The notes: a model not told the origin generated them from the sequence alone. A DNA stretch of 55,845 nt from Pedobacter sp. UBA5917 (GCF_002432345.1 NZ_DJDT01000261.1:1-55845); one strand, 5' to 3'; positions 25,384 to 33,447 are shown, numbered from the stretch's first letter. A program made the numbers and translations.

Positions 25384-26478
25384 TTATCCTTTTTTAACCA
25401 ATTTATATTCGATAACCGGTTTACCACGTGTACCGCCATCGTTAGAGATAAAGCTGTTAAATTTAAGCTTGTATATATTACCTGATGCATCTTTAACCAG
25501 AAAGAAAGTATCTGCCTTAACGCCTATTGGAGTAGTAACACCATTAGTTGTAACAGGCTGTGTAAGTCTCCAATTAGAACCGATTACGTCCCGTGCAGAA
25601 GAAAATGTTATACCTGATAAATCAGCTTCGGCAAAGGCCGCGTAAGATTTTGTATTGGTAGAAACTACAGCTGCGGTAACACCGGCAAGTTTGTTAATGA
25701 ATACTAAATCAGAAAAATTATATGGAACAAGATCGCTACCAAAGGTTGTCTGATAAACAGAATATGTCCATACCAGATCCCAGTTTGCTTTTTCTGGTTC
25801 CACGCTTACAACAGCACCGTTATTAAGTGATACAAATTTGAAATTAAAGTTTCCGTCTTTTGGAATGTCAACAGTCGTAAAATTGGTTGTTTCTTTTACT
25901 TTTCCGTATTGTAAAGTATAACCTCCAGAAGAATTTCTGGTTACTTTAAGTTTGATCCATGATTTTGACGCAATACCACCACCTGTACCGCGGTTTAAAA
26001 TAATTATTTTATTATCTGAAGCCGTAGCTGAAACAGCAGGAATTACCGTGTTAGAAAGATTACCATCAATTGCATCAAAGAAAGCAAAGTGTGCAGGTAG
26101 TGGATTTGCCTGACTTACAGCAAGAGTTAAACCTAAGGTATCAGCTTCACCCACGGTTGAAAGACTTGCATTTGCTGTAGTAATTACTTTTGCGCCAGCG
26201 CTTGTTGCATTGTTTAAAACGACTCTAAAATCGGCTCCGCTATAGAAGCCCAAATCCCACGATGCTCTTGCTACAGCTGTTTGTTTATCTTTACTAAAAT
26301 CAACATATACACTGTTTCCTGCTGCACTTCCAGTTTCCGCACCGATTAAACCATTAAGTGTTAAAGTGCTACCGTCTGATGGTGGAACAACCACAATAGG
26401 TTCATCCGAATCTTTTTTACAGGCTGTAAAACTTACCGCTACAAGGGCAATAGCGATGATTGAGTTAAATTTGTTCAT
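25384..26478 (-). CDS. hmuY: HmuY family heme-binding lipoprotein
   Basis: A 364-residue lipoprotein (signal ending FTACKKDSDEP, Cys at about 20) of the HmuY family, surface hemophores that capture heme and pass it to a TonB-dependent receptor. The family pattern is visible: NSVYVDFSKDKQTAVARASWDLGFYSGADFRVVLNNA near the N-terminus, WIKLKVTRNSSGGYTLQYGKV in the middle and WDLVWTYSVYQ later. It is longer than the Porphyromonas protein, as is common in this phylum. The heme-ligating residues vary in the family and I cannot assign them here. It follows the receptor gene by 27 bases, as in the hmuRY order. Confidence 0.88.
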   Translation of the reverse strand: MNKFNSIIAIALVAVSFTACKKDSDEPIVVVPPSDGSTLTLNGLIGAETGSAAGNSVYVDFSKDKQTAVARASWDLGFYSGADFRVVLNNATSAGAKVITTANASLSTVGEADTLGLTLAVSQANPLPAHFAFFDAIDGNLSNTVIPAVSATASDNKIIILNRGTGGGIASKSWIKLKVTRNSSGGYTLQYGKVKETTNFTTVDIPKDGNFNFKFVSLNNGAVVSVEPEKANWDLVWTYSVYQTTFGSDLVPYNFSDLVFINKLAGVTAAVVSTNTKSYAAFAEADLSGITFSSARDVIGSNWRLTQPVTTNGVTTPIGVKADTFFLVKDASGNIYKLKFNSFISNDGGTRGKPVIEYKLVKKG

Positions 26479-26505
26479 GTTTATTGTAATTATGTTGTTT
26501 TAATA

Positions 26506-28575
26506 TTATAGTTTATCCCAGTTGTAAGTTAAGCCCAGTACATAGGAGCGTCCGTAGCTGTATGGCACTGCTGCCCCTCCAGTACTGTGTGCCCCGCCTG
26601 TAGCTGTTGAGCTATTGGTTAATTGTGTTACATTAAACAGGTTTTTAACACCCGCATTAATGGTTAAAGAGCGAAACAGGTTTTTGTTCAGCATTAAATC
26701 TGCCGTATGGAAATCGCCAACTCTTACGAGTGTGGCCGTTGTGTTATTGCTACCTAACTGGTAGCTTGGTAAACTGCCTGTATATTTATAAAACAGGCTG
26801 ATGCTTCCATTCAGTTTGGTAAACGTGTAGGTAATGTTCGAGTTTACTTCTGTGGCCCATGCAAATTCGGGTGTTTGCAGGTTATCGTTTTCACTTAAAT
26901 CGTTATATCTTCCGATATACGATACCCCAAGTGTAGCCTGAAGGTTTTTAAAGATCAATGTATTTTCCAATGTACCACCGGTTGTTTTGTATTTAGAAAT
27001 ATTGATCAGCGTAGTGATGGTTGGGTTTGTGGAATCGAAACCAAATTCGATCCTGTTTTTAAACTCATTGTAAAATCCCGATAGGGTAGAACGGAACTGA
27101 AAATCCCTGACCTGTACGCCTGCCCAGGCCAATGAGCCATTAAAACTGTTCGATTCTTCTGCTTTTAAATTAGGATTGCCCAAAATATTATGACTGGCAT
27201 CAACAAAATCGTAATAAAGTTCCCTTAATGCCGGAGAACGGAAACCCCTTGCATAAGCCAAACGCAGATCGAGGTTTTTGGTTAAAGTAAATTTGGTATT
27301 TAACGATGGGATTACCGGAGGGGCATCGTAAATGGAGTTTTTGATAAACCTTAAGCCCGGGCGGATATTGATCCCATTGCCAAACTTAATTTCTGACGAA
27401 ATAAATGCAGCATAATCGTTAATTACAGGCGAACCATTTATTCTTTGTCCACTGGCTGCATCACGGTTATATTCTATGCCCGGTTGAAACGATACCGATT
27501 TATTGAGCATGTAAACAGCTGTTGCCCTAAAAATCGTTGAATTAAACTTCGCAATATCCTGTTCGCCGGCACCAGTTGATAATTCTTCTGTATTATTGGT
27601 AAAATCGTGGATAACGGTTTTTGTTGCCCGATCAAGCTTAGTAAAGCCGGCGATAGCAGATAATTGAAAATTATTACTGATTTTATATTCAGATTGTAAC
27701 TGCTGCGTATACCTGTGGGTGGTATAGGTTTGTAAAAGGCCTTTATAGGTATTCGGGTTTAAGCCGTAACGTACATCAATATCTTCTTTTAGCCCATCCA
27801 AACGGTACCAAATGCTAAAATTATCATTCCTATAAGCGATTTTGGTATTGCCCATGTATTGTTCTTTGGGTTTCCAGCGGTTAGGTACGGCACTAACCTC
27901 GGCAATGGTAGCCGTTTTCGAAGCCAGGTTCCAGCCACCAAAATCGTTGTGCGTAAAACCGGCCAGTACGCTCCAGTTATTGTTTTTCCAATTACCACTG
28001 ATATTCTGGATGTGGTTACCCTTGCCTGATAAAGCTTCGTATTCGTTACCCGCCGTTTCTTCCTGTACCCTTGCCGATAAGTTTAACAGCGATTTTCCGT
28101 TACCGCGTTTGGTGATGATATTGATTACACCAGCCAAAGCATCGGTACCATAAACTACCGACATTGGTCCTTCAACAATTTCGATACGATCAATGGTATT
28201 GATGTCGATCTGGTTTAAACTTTCCCTCGCATCCGATCGGTCTACCATAGGCACACCATCAAGCAAAATCTTGATGTTTCTGCCTGTCATGCCCATTAAA
28301 GAAACATCGGTGGTACCCAAAGTTAAATCGTTGCTGAAACGGAAGCCCAGTTCGGTATTCAAAATCTGCTGCACATTGGTGGCCGCCCTTAATTTTATCC
28401 GTTCAGCAGTAATGGTTCTGATGTTGTAAACAGAGTTTCTTAAAGTTTGTGGTCCGTACTGACCCGTAACCACTACATCTCTCAAATCATTTGCCTTAGT
28501 GGTATCAACTTTAATTTCCTGAGCCACAGTAACAAATCCGCAAAGCGATAAGGCAATTGATAAATATATTCTCAT
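26506..28575 (-). CDS. TonB-dependent heme receptor (HmuR-like)
   Basis: A 689-residue outer-membrane receptor. It has a short signal peptide (cleaved near VAQE), a plug domain (about 30-155; GRNIKILLDGVPMVDRSD, IEIVEGPMSVVYGTDALAGVINIITK) and a 22-strand barrel that ends in aromatic YNWDKL. In the barrel, GFRSPALRELYY followed by NPNL resembles the FRAP/NPDL motif of heme receptors. Transport would be powered by TonB-ExbBD encoded elsewhere. It is first in an operon with HmuY and two exported proteins, and divergent from an AraC regulator. The 102-base gap holds operator-like repeats. The substrate (heme) follows from the neighbour and the motif. Confidence 0.9.
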   Translation of the reverse strand: MRIYLSIALSLCGFVTVAQEIKVDTTKANDLRDVVVTGQYGPQTLRNSVYNIRTITAERIKLRAATNVQQILNTELGFRFSNDLTLGTTDVSLMGMTGRNIKILLDGVPMVDRSDARESLNQIDINTIDRIEIVEGPMSVVYGTDALAGVINIITKRGNGKSLLNLSARVQEETAGNEYEALSGKGNHIQNISGNWKNNNWSVLAGFTHNDFGGWNLASKTATIAEVSAVPNRWKPKEQYMGNTKIAYRNDNFSIWYRLDGLKEDIDVRYGLNPNTYKGLLQTYTTHRYTQQLQSEYKISNNFQLSAIAGFTKLDRATKTVIHDFTNNTEELSTGAGEQDIAKFNSTIFRATAVYMLNKSVSFQPGIEYNRDAASGQRINGSPVINDYAAFISSEIKFGNGINIRPGLRFIKNSIYDAPPVIPSLNTKFTLTKNLDLRLAYARGFRSPALRELYYDFVDASHNILGNPNLKAEESNSFNGSLAWAGVQVRDFQFRSTLSGFYNEFKNRIEFGFDSTNPTITTLINISKYKTTGGTLENTLIFKNLQATLGVSYIGRYNDLSENDNLQTPEFAWATEVNSNITYTFTKLNGSISLFYKYTGSLPSYQLGSNNTTATLVRVGDFHTADLMLNKNLFRSLTINAGVKNLFNVTQLTNSSTATGGAHSTGGAAVPYSYGRSYVLGLTYNWDKL

Positions 28576-28599
28576 TTATTTAGACTAATTATAAATAAT

Positions 28600-28615
28600 T
28601 GTGCAAATTTGTACA
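28600..28615. promoter_or_regulatory. Near-palindromic operator candidate
   Basis: TGTGCAAATTTGTACA is an inverted repeat with one mismatch. It lies in the gap between the divergent receptor and AraC genes, 25 bases from the receptor start, where a repressor would block it. Confidence 0.45.
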
Positions 28616-28640
28616 TAATCATCAAAAACAGATAACGCAG

Positions 28641-28670
28641 AACGGATAATTAATACCGTGAAACGGATTA
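28641..28670 (+). promoter_or_regulatory. Direct repeat AACGGAT, AraC-site candidate
   Basis: AACGGAT occurs at 28641-28647 and 28662-28668, exactly 21 bases apart, that is two helical turns. This is the arrangement used by AraC family proteins to bind direct half-sites. It lies just before the AraC gene and upstream of the divergent heme receptor. Confidence 0.5.
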
Positions 28671-28677
28671 AATCAAT

Positions 28678-29595
28678 ATGGAATTTAAATGCTCCGCAGG
28701 TGGAAAGCTGATTTCCCGCAATACCTATCCCGATAATTTCGACAGCGATATCGCTGTTGGTGAAACAGTTGTGCAATGGAAAAGTGAAACTGCTTCATTA
28801 CAACTGGATGAAAAATGGTTTAAAGGGATCCATATTGTTTTAATTGATATTGATCCCACTGCTCCTGAGGTCTTTTTATTGGAGTGTTCGCAAGCGCAAA
28901 CCGGATTTTTATTCTGCTTGGACGGAGCTATTGAGTATAGTTTGGAAAATCAGGATTATTCTCCTTTGCGACAGAGTGAACAGGATCTTAATTTGGGAAG
29001 TATCGATTGCTTAAAATTCAGGGTAAACGAAACTTCGCAGTTGCTTTATGTACAACTTACAGAAGCTTATTTTAAGCAGATTGCCGGAAATGTTATTTCC
29101 AATACTCCTTATACAATACAATCGATCAAACCCGAAACCAATCTGATATTACAACATATTATCAACGATAGGCACGAGGGGAGGGCGAAACGCCTGTTTT
29201 TGGAAGCCAGGATATTTGAGCTGATTATTGTGTACCTCAACCAGAGCGAAGAAAAGCAGGTGCTTACTTTTAAGCAGGAGGATATCAATAAAATTATGCT
29301 TGCTAAACAGTTAGTAGAACAAGACCTACAAAAGCCAAATTCACTAATCGAACTTTCGCGTAAAGCAGGAATTAACGATTACAAACTGAAAAAAGGCTTT
29401 AAAGAGTTAACCGGACATACGGTTTTTGGTTATCTCTATAAAATCAGAATGGAAAAGGCACATTACTTTCTGTCAGAAGAAAAAAGGACTGTAAACGAAG
29501 TGGCTTTTCTGGTGGGATACAAAAATGCACAGCATTTTATTGCAGCCTTTAAAAAGAAGTACAACATTTTACCCGGAAGCTTAAATAAAAATTAA
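28678..29595 (+). CDS. AraC family regulator of heme/iron uptake (PchR-like)
   Basis: A 305-residue regulator. The N-terminal two thirds (about 1-200) is a sensor domain with a cupin-like region (GFLFCLDGAIEYSLENQ) as in PchR-type siderophore regulators. The C-terminal AraC double helix-turn-helix is at about 215-300 (SLIELSRKAGINDYKLKKGFKELTG, VNEVAFLVGYKNAQHFIAAFKKKY). PchR-like proteins sense a chelate and activate the receptor gene next door. Here it is divergent from the TonB heme receptor with a 21-base-spaced direct repeat in between, so control of that operon and of itself is likely. Confidence 0.88.
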   Translation: MEFKCSAGGKLISRNTYPDNFDSDIAVGETVVQWKSETASLQLDEKWFKGIHIVLIDIDPTAPEVFLLECSQAQTGFLFCLDGAIEYSLENQDYSPLRQSEQDLNLGSIDCLKFRVNETSQLLYVQLTEAYFKQIAGNVISNTPYTIQSIKPETNLILQHIINDRHEGRAKRLFLEARIFELIIVYLNQSEEKQVLTFKQEDINKIMLAKQLVEQDLQKPNSLIELSRKAGINDYKLKKGFKELTGHTVFGYLYKIRMEKAHYFLSEEKRTVNEVAFLVGYKNAQHFIAAFKKKYNILPGSLNKN

Positions 29596-29605
29596 AAACT
29601 TAGCG

Positions 29606-29615
29606 CAAACGTTTG
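29606..29615. promoter_or_regulatory. LacI-type operator at the 3' end of the lacI-like gene
   Basis: CAAACGTTTG is a perfect 10-base palindrome with the central CG typical of LacI/CcpA-type sites. The identical site lies on the other side of the gene at 30689. This one is 3 bases past the lacI-like stop and 11 bases past the araC stop. Confidence 0.5.
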
Positions 29616-29617
29616 TT

Positions 29618-30634
29618 TTACTCTTTCACCTCATTTACAATCAGGTCTGATTCTACTATAGTATTGTAATAAGCCTGGTTTTCCGAATTTGGACTGTGGA
29701 TCAGGTCTAACAATATATTTGCAGCTTTCTGTCCTTGTAAATAAGGATATTGCTCTACCGAAGCCACCGGCGAATTATCCAGATAGCTGATAATCGGCAG
29801 GTTGGCATAACTCACCACATCAAAATCGTTGATTACATTGAGTTTTTTGAAATATTTGATCAGAAAAAGTGCAACATAATCGTTAAAGGCAACAATAGCT
29901 GTCGGTTTTCTTTTATGGTTCAAAAATTGATTGGCCGCTTCGATGGTGCCCTGTTCGGTTAAATCGCAGTTTACCACCAACGATGGATCGAATTTTAAGC
30001 GGTTAAAAGTAATCGCCTGCATATAACCATCCTTGCGCTCCTCGCTTGCATAAAGTGTATTTGGTCCATTGATCATGCCAATGCTCCTGTGTCCTTTTTT
30101 TAACAGGTAATTAACCGCTTTAATCGTGGCACTTTCTAAGCTACAGGCAACATAATGCACATTTTTAAAAGGCGGTATACGATCAAAGAATACAACCGGA
30201 ATGTTAAAAGAATTCAGTTTCTCAAAATGGTCGAATTTGGAAGTGTCTTTACTGATCGATACCAATAAACCATCAACACGCTGATTTTTCATTTTTTCAA
30301 CGAGTTTAACTTCCTGCTCATAATTATCGTGCGATTGCGCAAAAATAACCGTGTAGTTCTTTTTGATTGCCTCATCCTCAATGGCCGAAATGGCTATGGA
30401 GAAAAAATGTTCTGATAGTTCAGGTAGAATAACGCCAATGGTATACGTTTTTCCTTTCTGGAAAAGGATTGCAGCATTATTTGGCTCATAGTTTAGAGAC
30501 TTTGCCAGCTGTTTTATTTTCTCCCTGGTTACCGCGCCAATACTGGGATGATCGTGCAGCCCCCTTGAAACACTTGAAGGAGAAATGTTTAAAATTCTGG
30601 CGATTTCTTTTATGGTTGTTGGTTTCGATTGCAT
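29618..30634 (-). CDS. LacI family transcriptional regulator
   Basis: A 338-residue repressor. The N-terminal helix-turn-helix and hinge (about 1-60) read TTIKEIARILNISPSSVSRGLHDHPSIG and LAKSLNYEPN. The rest is a periplasmic-binding-protein-like sensor domain (YTIGVILPELSEHFFS, VDGLLVSISKDTSKFDHF, PVVFFDRIPP). Such proteins sense sugars or sugar phosphates. No sugar catabolic gene is next to it. A perfect palindrome CAAACGTTTG occurs 54 bases upstream of its start and again just past its stop; the upstream site suggests that it represses itself. Confidence 0.93.
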   Translation of the reverse strand: MQSKPTTIKEIARILNISPSSVSRGLHDHPSIGAVTREKIKQLAKSLNYEPNNAAILFQKGKTYTIGVILPELSEHFFSIAISAIEDEAIKKNYTVIFAQSHDNYEQEVKLVEKMKNQRVDGLLVSISKDTSKFDHFEKLNSFNIPVVFFDRIPPFKNVHYVACSLESATIKAVNYLLKKGHRSIGMINGPNTLYASEERKDGYMQAITFNRLKFDPSLVVNCDLTEQGTIEAANQFLNHKRKPTAIVAFNDYVALFLIKYFKKLNVINDFDVVSYANLPIISYLDNSPVASVEQYPYLQGQKAANILLDLIHSPNSENQAYYNTIVESDLIVNEVKE

Positions 30635-30688
30635 TCTAATTGCTAAACTACATTAAATTTCTTCAACTTGTACCATTACAAAATTAAT

Positions 30689-30698
30689 CAAACGTTTG
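30689..30698. promoter_or_regulatory. LacI-type operator upstream of the lacI-like gene
   Basis: CAAACGTTTG, a perfect palindrome 54 bases upstream of the LacI-like start, identical to the copy at 29606. This is a likely autoregulatory operator. Confidence 0.6.
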
Positions 30699-30895
30699 CG
30701 TTATTTTTTTTCTGCATTTCTTTTCTCCGGCCTATAAATATCAATACATTCGGGACATAAAACGATACCAGATTCTGAAAATTAATAATAGCAAATTTAT
30801 CGATAGAAAACAATTCCTGAAGGTTAAAAATAAACCTGGGTTTAAAAAAATAATCAGGCATTTATAAAAGGACACCCCCATGATTAACAAAAATT

Positions 30896-30917
30896 CCCCT
30901 CACATTGAGGGGTTTTT
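30896..30917 (+). terminator. Orphan intrinsic terminator
   Basis: CCCCTCA-CAT-TGAGGGG followed by TTTTT. It lies in the 680-base gap between the lacI-like gene and the sigma gene, with no protein gene upstream on the plus strand (30699-30895 holds nothing recognisable). It may end an unannotated small RNA or guard the element that follows. Confidence 0.7.
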
Positions 30918-30927
30918 AAAACAAAAA

Positions 30928-31013
30928 ACGAGAAGTGTTCGTACCACTTCCCGTTAAATGGGTTTTTCCTGCATGCAGGAAACAATAAGTTATCTAAGCT
31001 ATATGTTTAACCC
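30928..31013 (+). ncRNA. Conserved hairpin-and-box element, copy A
   Basis: Stem 1: 30928-30937 pairs with 30945-30954 around loop TTCGTAC, one mismatch. Stem 2: the palindromic TTTCCTGCATGCAGGAAA at 30965-30982. Then the box CAGGAAACAATA ... TTATCTAAGCTATA and TGTTTAA to 31010. The same order is seen in copy B before susC (33327-33430), with 17 identical bases (AAGTGTTCGTACCACTT) in stem 1 and its loop, and changed but still paired bases elsewhere. No gene begins right after copy A; the sigma gene starts about 300 bases on, and 31014-31314 holds nothing else I can identify. No known RNA family is recognised. Confidence 0.5.
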
Positions 31014-31314
31014 GTATCAAAGATATAAATTTAGTTGTTTTAAATAGTGCATTTACTGATCTAATTGTACTTATAAATAGCTGGAATTTAGAATTTGGAG
31101 CGTTTTTTTAACCAAATAGATAATTTATTGAAAGCTTACAGATAAAAGTCGAAATTCATTACGCAATCCCCATCCGTACACCAACCGAAATCCTTATAAC
31201 CAAAAGCGGCTTTTTTTAGTTAACCAACCGATATAGATAACTTAATATAAGGTTAATATTAATGCATTTTATTTGCACCTTTTTTAAAACTTATTAGTCG
31301 TTTCCAAATTGCGT

Positions 31315-31902
31315 ATGTACGGAGAATTAGAAAGTAATTTTTTTCTTTTGGTAAAGCTGGATAAAGACAAAGCCTTTAAGCTTGTTTTTGATGCTTATTG
31401 GGATACGCTTTATAAACAGGCCTATAAAAAAGTTCACTGTAGGGATATTGCGCAGGATTTGGTACAGGATGTATTTGTAGGGCTTTGGGATAAACTGGAA
31501 CTTTTAGATGCCGAGGGTAGTGTACTGGCTTATCTTTTTGCCATTCTCCGTAATAAAATATTAAAGCTATATGAAAAGGATGAAGTGCGTTTAAGGTATG
31601 CGGTAAGTGTTGTAACCGATGTGGTACCTTCTGATCTGCATTCGCAGAACAGTATTCTCGAAAAAGAACTTAAAGCAGTTATTGATGCCGAAATAGCCCG
31701 TATGCCATTGCGTATGCAGGAAATCTACCTGCTTAAAAGAGAAGATGATCTCTCGATAAAACAGATAGCCGAAGATTTATCACTATCGGAACAGACGGTG
31801 AAAAACCAGCTTCAAATGGCTTACCAGCGTTTGCGTACAAGGGTTACAGCTTACGATTCTTCATTGATAATGCTTACGCTATTTATCGCCAAACATTTAT
31901 AA
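31315..31902 (+). CDS. ECF (FecI-like) RNA polymerase sigma factor
   Basis: About 195 residues with the two ECF regions: sigma-2 (about 20-90; AFKLVFDAYWDTLYKQAYKKV, DIAQDLVQDVFVGLWDKLE) and sigma-4 (about 125-180; MPLRMQEIYLLKREDDLSIKQIAEDLSLSEQTVKNQL). It belongs to the Bacteroidota FecI-like group that works with a FecR anti-sigma to switch on a TonB-dependent receptor. The ATG at 31315 is preferred over the in-frame TTG at 31309. A hydrophobic C-terminal tail (IMLTLFIAKHL) follows the sigma-4 domain, as in many family members. FecR, SusC and SusD follow, so the target is most likely the susC promoter at about 33.3 kb. Confidence 0.93.
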   Translation: MYGELESNFFLLVKLDKDKAFKLVFDAYWDTLYKQAYKKVHCRDIAQDLVQDVFVGLWDKLELLDAEGSVLAYLFAILRNKILKLYEKDEVRLRYAVSVVTDVVPSDLHSQNSILEKELKAVIDAEIARMPLRMQEIYLLKREDDLSIKQIAEDLSLSEQTVKNQLQMAYQRLRTRVTAYDSSLIMLTLFIAKHL

Positions 31903-31924
31903 TTCCCCTTTCTATACCTAAAGT

Positions 31925-32001
31925 CGTCACCCTGAATTCATTTCAGGGTCTATTTTGCTGGAAAGATGCTGATCCCGAAGTAAAATTGGGACAGCCTGAC
32001 G
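31925..32001 (+). repeat. Interspersed repeat family 1, copy 3, between sigma and anti-sigma genes
   Basis: CGTCACCCTGAA, hairpin partner TTCAGGGTC, then GAAAGATGCTGATCCCGAAG and a worn end CAGCCTGACG. It matches the 1997-2109 copy closely over its first 58 bases. It fills most of the gap between the sigma and fecR genes, so it separates two genes that usually work as a pair. Confidence 0.65.
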
Positions 32002-32087
32002 ATTTCGATGGGAAACTCAAAAAAAAAAATAATTTTCGCATGGTACTTTTTACCAGGTAACCGTATAACCCTATAAAAGCAGGTATT

Positions 32088-33242
32088 TTGAATACAGAAG
32101 AAATCAAATATTTACTCAAAAAGTACAACGATCAAACCGCCAGTCCTCAGGAAAAAAAACTGATAGAGGAATGGTATGAGCATGTAAACGGTGAAGAGTT
32201 ACAGCCATCAGAATTTAGTGAGACTGAAATTAAGAGCCAATCTTTCAGTAATATTCAATCCAGGATTAAAGCACATGCTAATGTGAAAAAACCAAAACAG
32301 ATAAAACTTTTTTCTGCATGGTTTTTTAGGGCAGCAATTGTTTTAATCACACTTTCTGCTGGTTTGTACTTGTATTTAAAACAAACAGAATCCAATGTTC
32401 CAGTGATTATTTCTAAAGTAAATAAAACAGAAATAATACCGGGTGGCGATAATGCGATACTCTCTTTGGCCGACGGATCGAAAGTGGTTCTGAATAAAAC
32501 GGCCGATGGCCAGATTGCCGATCAATCCGGTGTGAAGATCATAAAAACAAAAAGTGGAGAGCTGCTTTACCGTTTCGTTGGCGATCCGAATGCCAGTGCA
32601 ACAGCCATGAATACGGTAAGTACACCAAGGGGCGGGCAGTATCATTTAATTTTGGCCGATGGAACCGAAGTGTGGCTAAATGCAGCTTCTTCGGTTAAAT
32701 TCCCTGCTGCTTTTGCCGGTAATGAACGTAAGGTTGAGGTTACAGGTGAGGTTTATTTTGAAGTAAGCAAAAATAAAGCAAAACCATTTATTGTACATAC
32801 CGATCAATCGGATATAAAAGTTTTAGGTACACATTTTAATGTAAATACCTATGATGATGAAGAATACCAGCGCACTACATTGCTGGAGGGAAGCATTGAA
32901 ATGAAAACAGGTAACCAGAAAGTACTGCTAACCCCAGGCCAGCAGGCCAATATCGGCGGAAAAAGTGGTGCTATCAAAATAAGGGAAATTGATGATCTGG
33001 AGGCCGTAATCGGCTGGACAAATGGATACTTCCAGTTCGAAAAATCAGATCTTCAATCGGTAATGCGCCAGGTTTCGCGCTGGTACAATACAACCGTTAA
33101 CTACAACGGTACCATACCAGCAAAACAATATACCGGAAAAATACCGCGGAGCGTAAATGTTGCCAAGCTGATCGAGATGCTTTCTTATACAGGTATCCAC
33201 TGCTCGGTAGAACACAATGAGATCACTGTAAATCCTAGATAA
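32088..33242 (+). CDS. FecR family anti-sigma factor
   Basis: A 384-residue inner-membrane protein. The N-terminal cytoplasmic part (about 1-80) binds the sigma factor. One membrane helix follows (about 84-102; FFRAAIVLITLSAGLYLYL). The periplasmic FecR domain has TPRGGQYHLILADGTEVWLNAASSVKFP, GEVYFEVSKNKAKPFIV and VLGTHFNVNTYDDEE. The C-terminal DUF4974-type domain (about 310-384; YFQFEKSDLQSVMRQVSRWY) resembles the STN domain of the partner receptor. No ATG fits; TTG at 32088 gives the family-like start MNTEEIKYLLKKYNDQ. It should receive the signal from SusC and release the sigma factor. Confidence 0.92.
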   Translation: MNTEEIKYLLKKYNDQTASPQEKKLIEEWYEHVNGEELQPSEFSETEIKSQSFSNIQSRIKAHANVKKPKQIKLFSAWFFRAAIVLITLSAGLYLYLKQTESNVPVIISKVNKTEIIPGGDNAILSLADGSKVVLNKTADGQIADQSGVKIIKTKSGELLYRFVGDPNASATAMNTVSTPRGGQYHLILADGTEVWLNAASSVKFPAAFAGNERKVEVTGEVYFEVSKNKAKPFIVHTDQSDIKVLGTHFNVNTYDDEEYQRTTLLEGSIEMKTGNQKVLLTPGQQANIGGKSGAIKIREIDDLEAVIGWTNGYFQFEKSDLQSVMRQVSRWYNTTVNYNGTIPAKQYTGKIPRSVNVAKLIEMLSYTGIHCSVEHNEITVNPR

Positions 33243-33326
33243 AATAACCAAACACAAACTATAAAAAGATTAAAATATGAAAAAGTATTACTAAAGGCCA
33301 TTCCAATTAAAAATTCCTGAAAAAGA

Positions 33327-33430
33327 GCCATAAGTGTTCGTACCACTTTAGGCCGGTATTTGAGGAATTAAAAACCTGTGCCGATAGATCCGCAACAGGA
33401 AACAATATTTATCTAAGCTATAATGTTTAA
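33327..33430 (+). ncRNA. Conserved hairpin-and-box element, copy B, before susC
   Basis: Stem 1: 33327-33336 pairs with 33344-33353 around the same TTCGTAC loop as copy A, with a 2x2 internal mismatch. Stem 2: CCTGT (33375-33379) pairs with ACAGG (33395-33399), where copy A has CCTGC and GCAGG, a compensating change. Then the box CAGGAAACAATA ... TTATCTAAGCTATA, followed by ATGTTTAA, ending 17 bases before the susC ATG. It lies in the 205-base fecR-susC gap and is probably in the susC leader. A 5-codon frame MKKYY stands at 33277. It could be a cis-regulatory RNA, or a DNA site for the sigma factor. Confidence 0.55.
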
Positions 33431-33447
33431 AACCCAGATTCAGTTTT

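Noticed and set aside
30881..30958. 25-codon frame starting MINKNSPHIEG
   Set aside because: It contains the terminator hairpin and stem 1 of copy A; the coding reading is not conserved in copy B.
33277..33294. MKKYY mini-frame before susC as a leader peptide
   Set aside because: Five codons are too few to judge and no equivalent exists before copy A.
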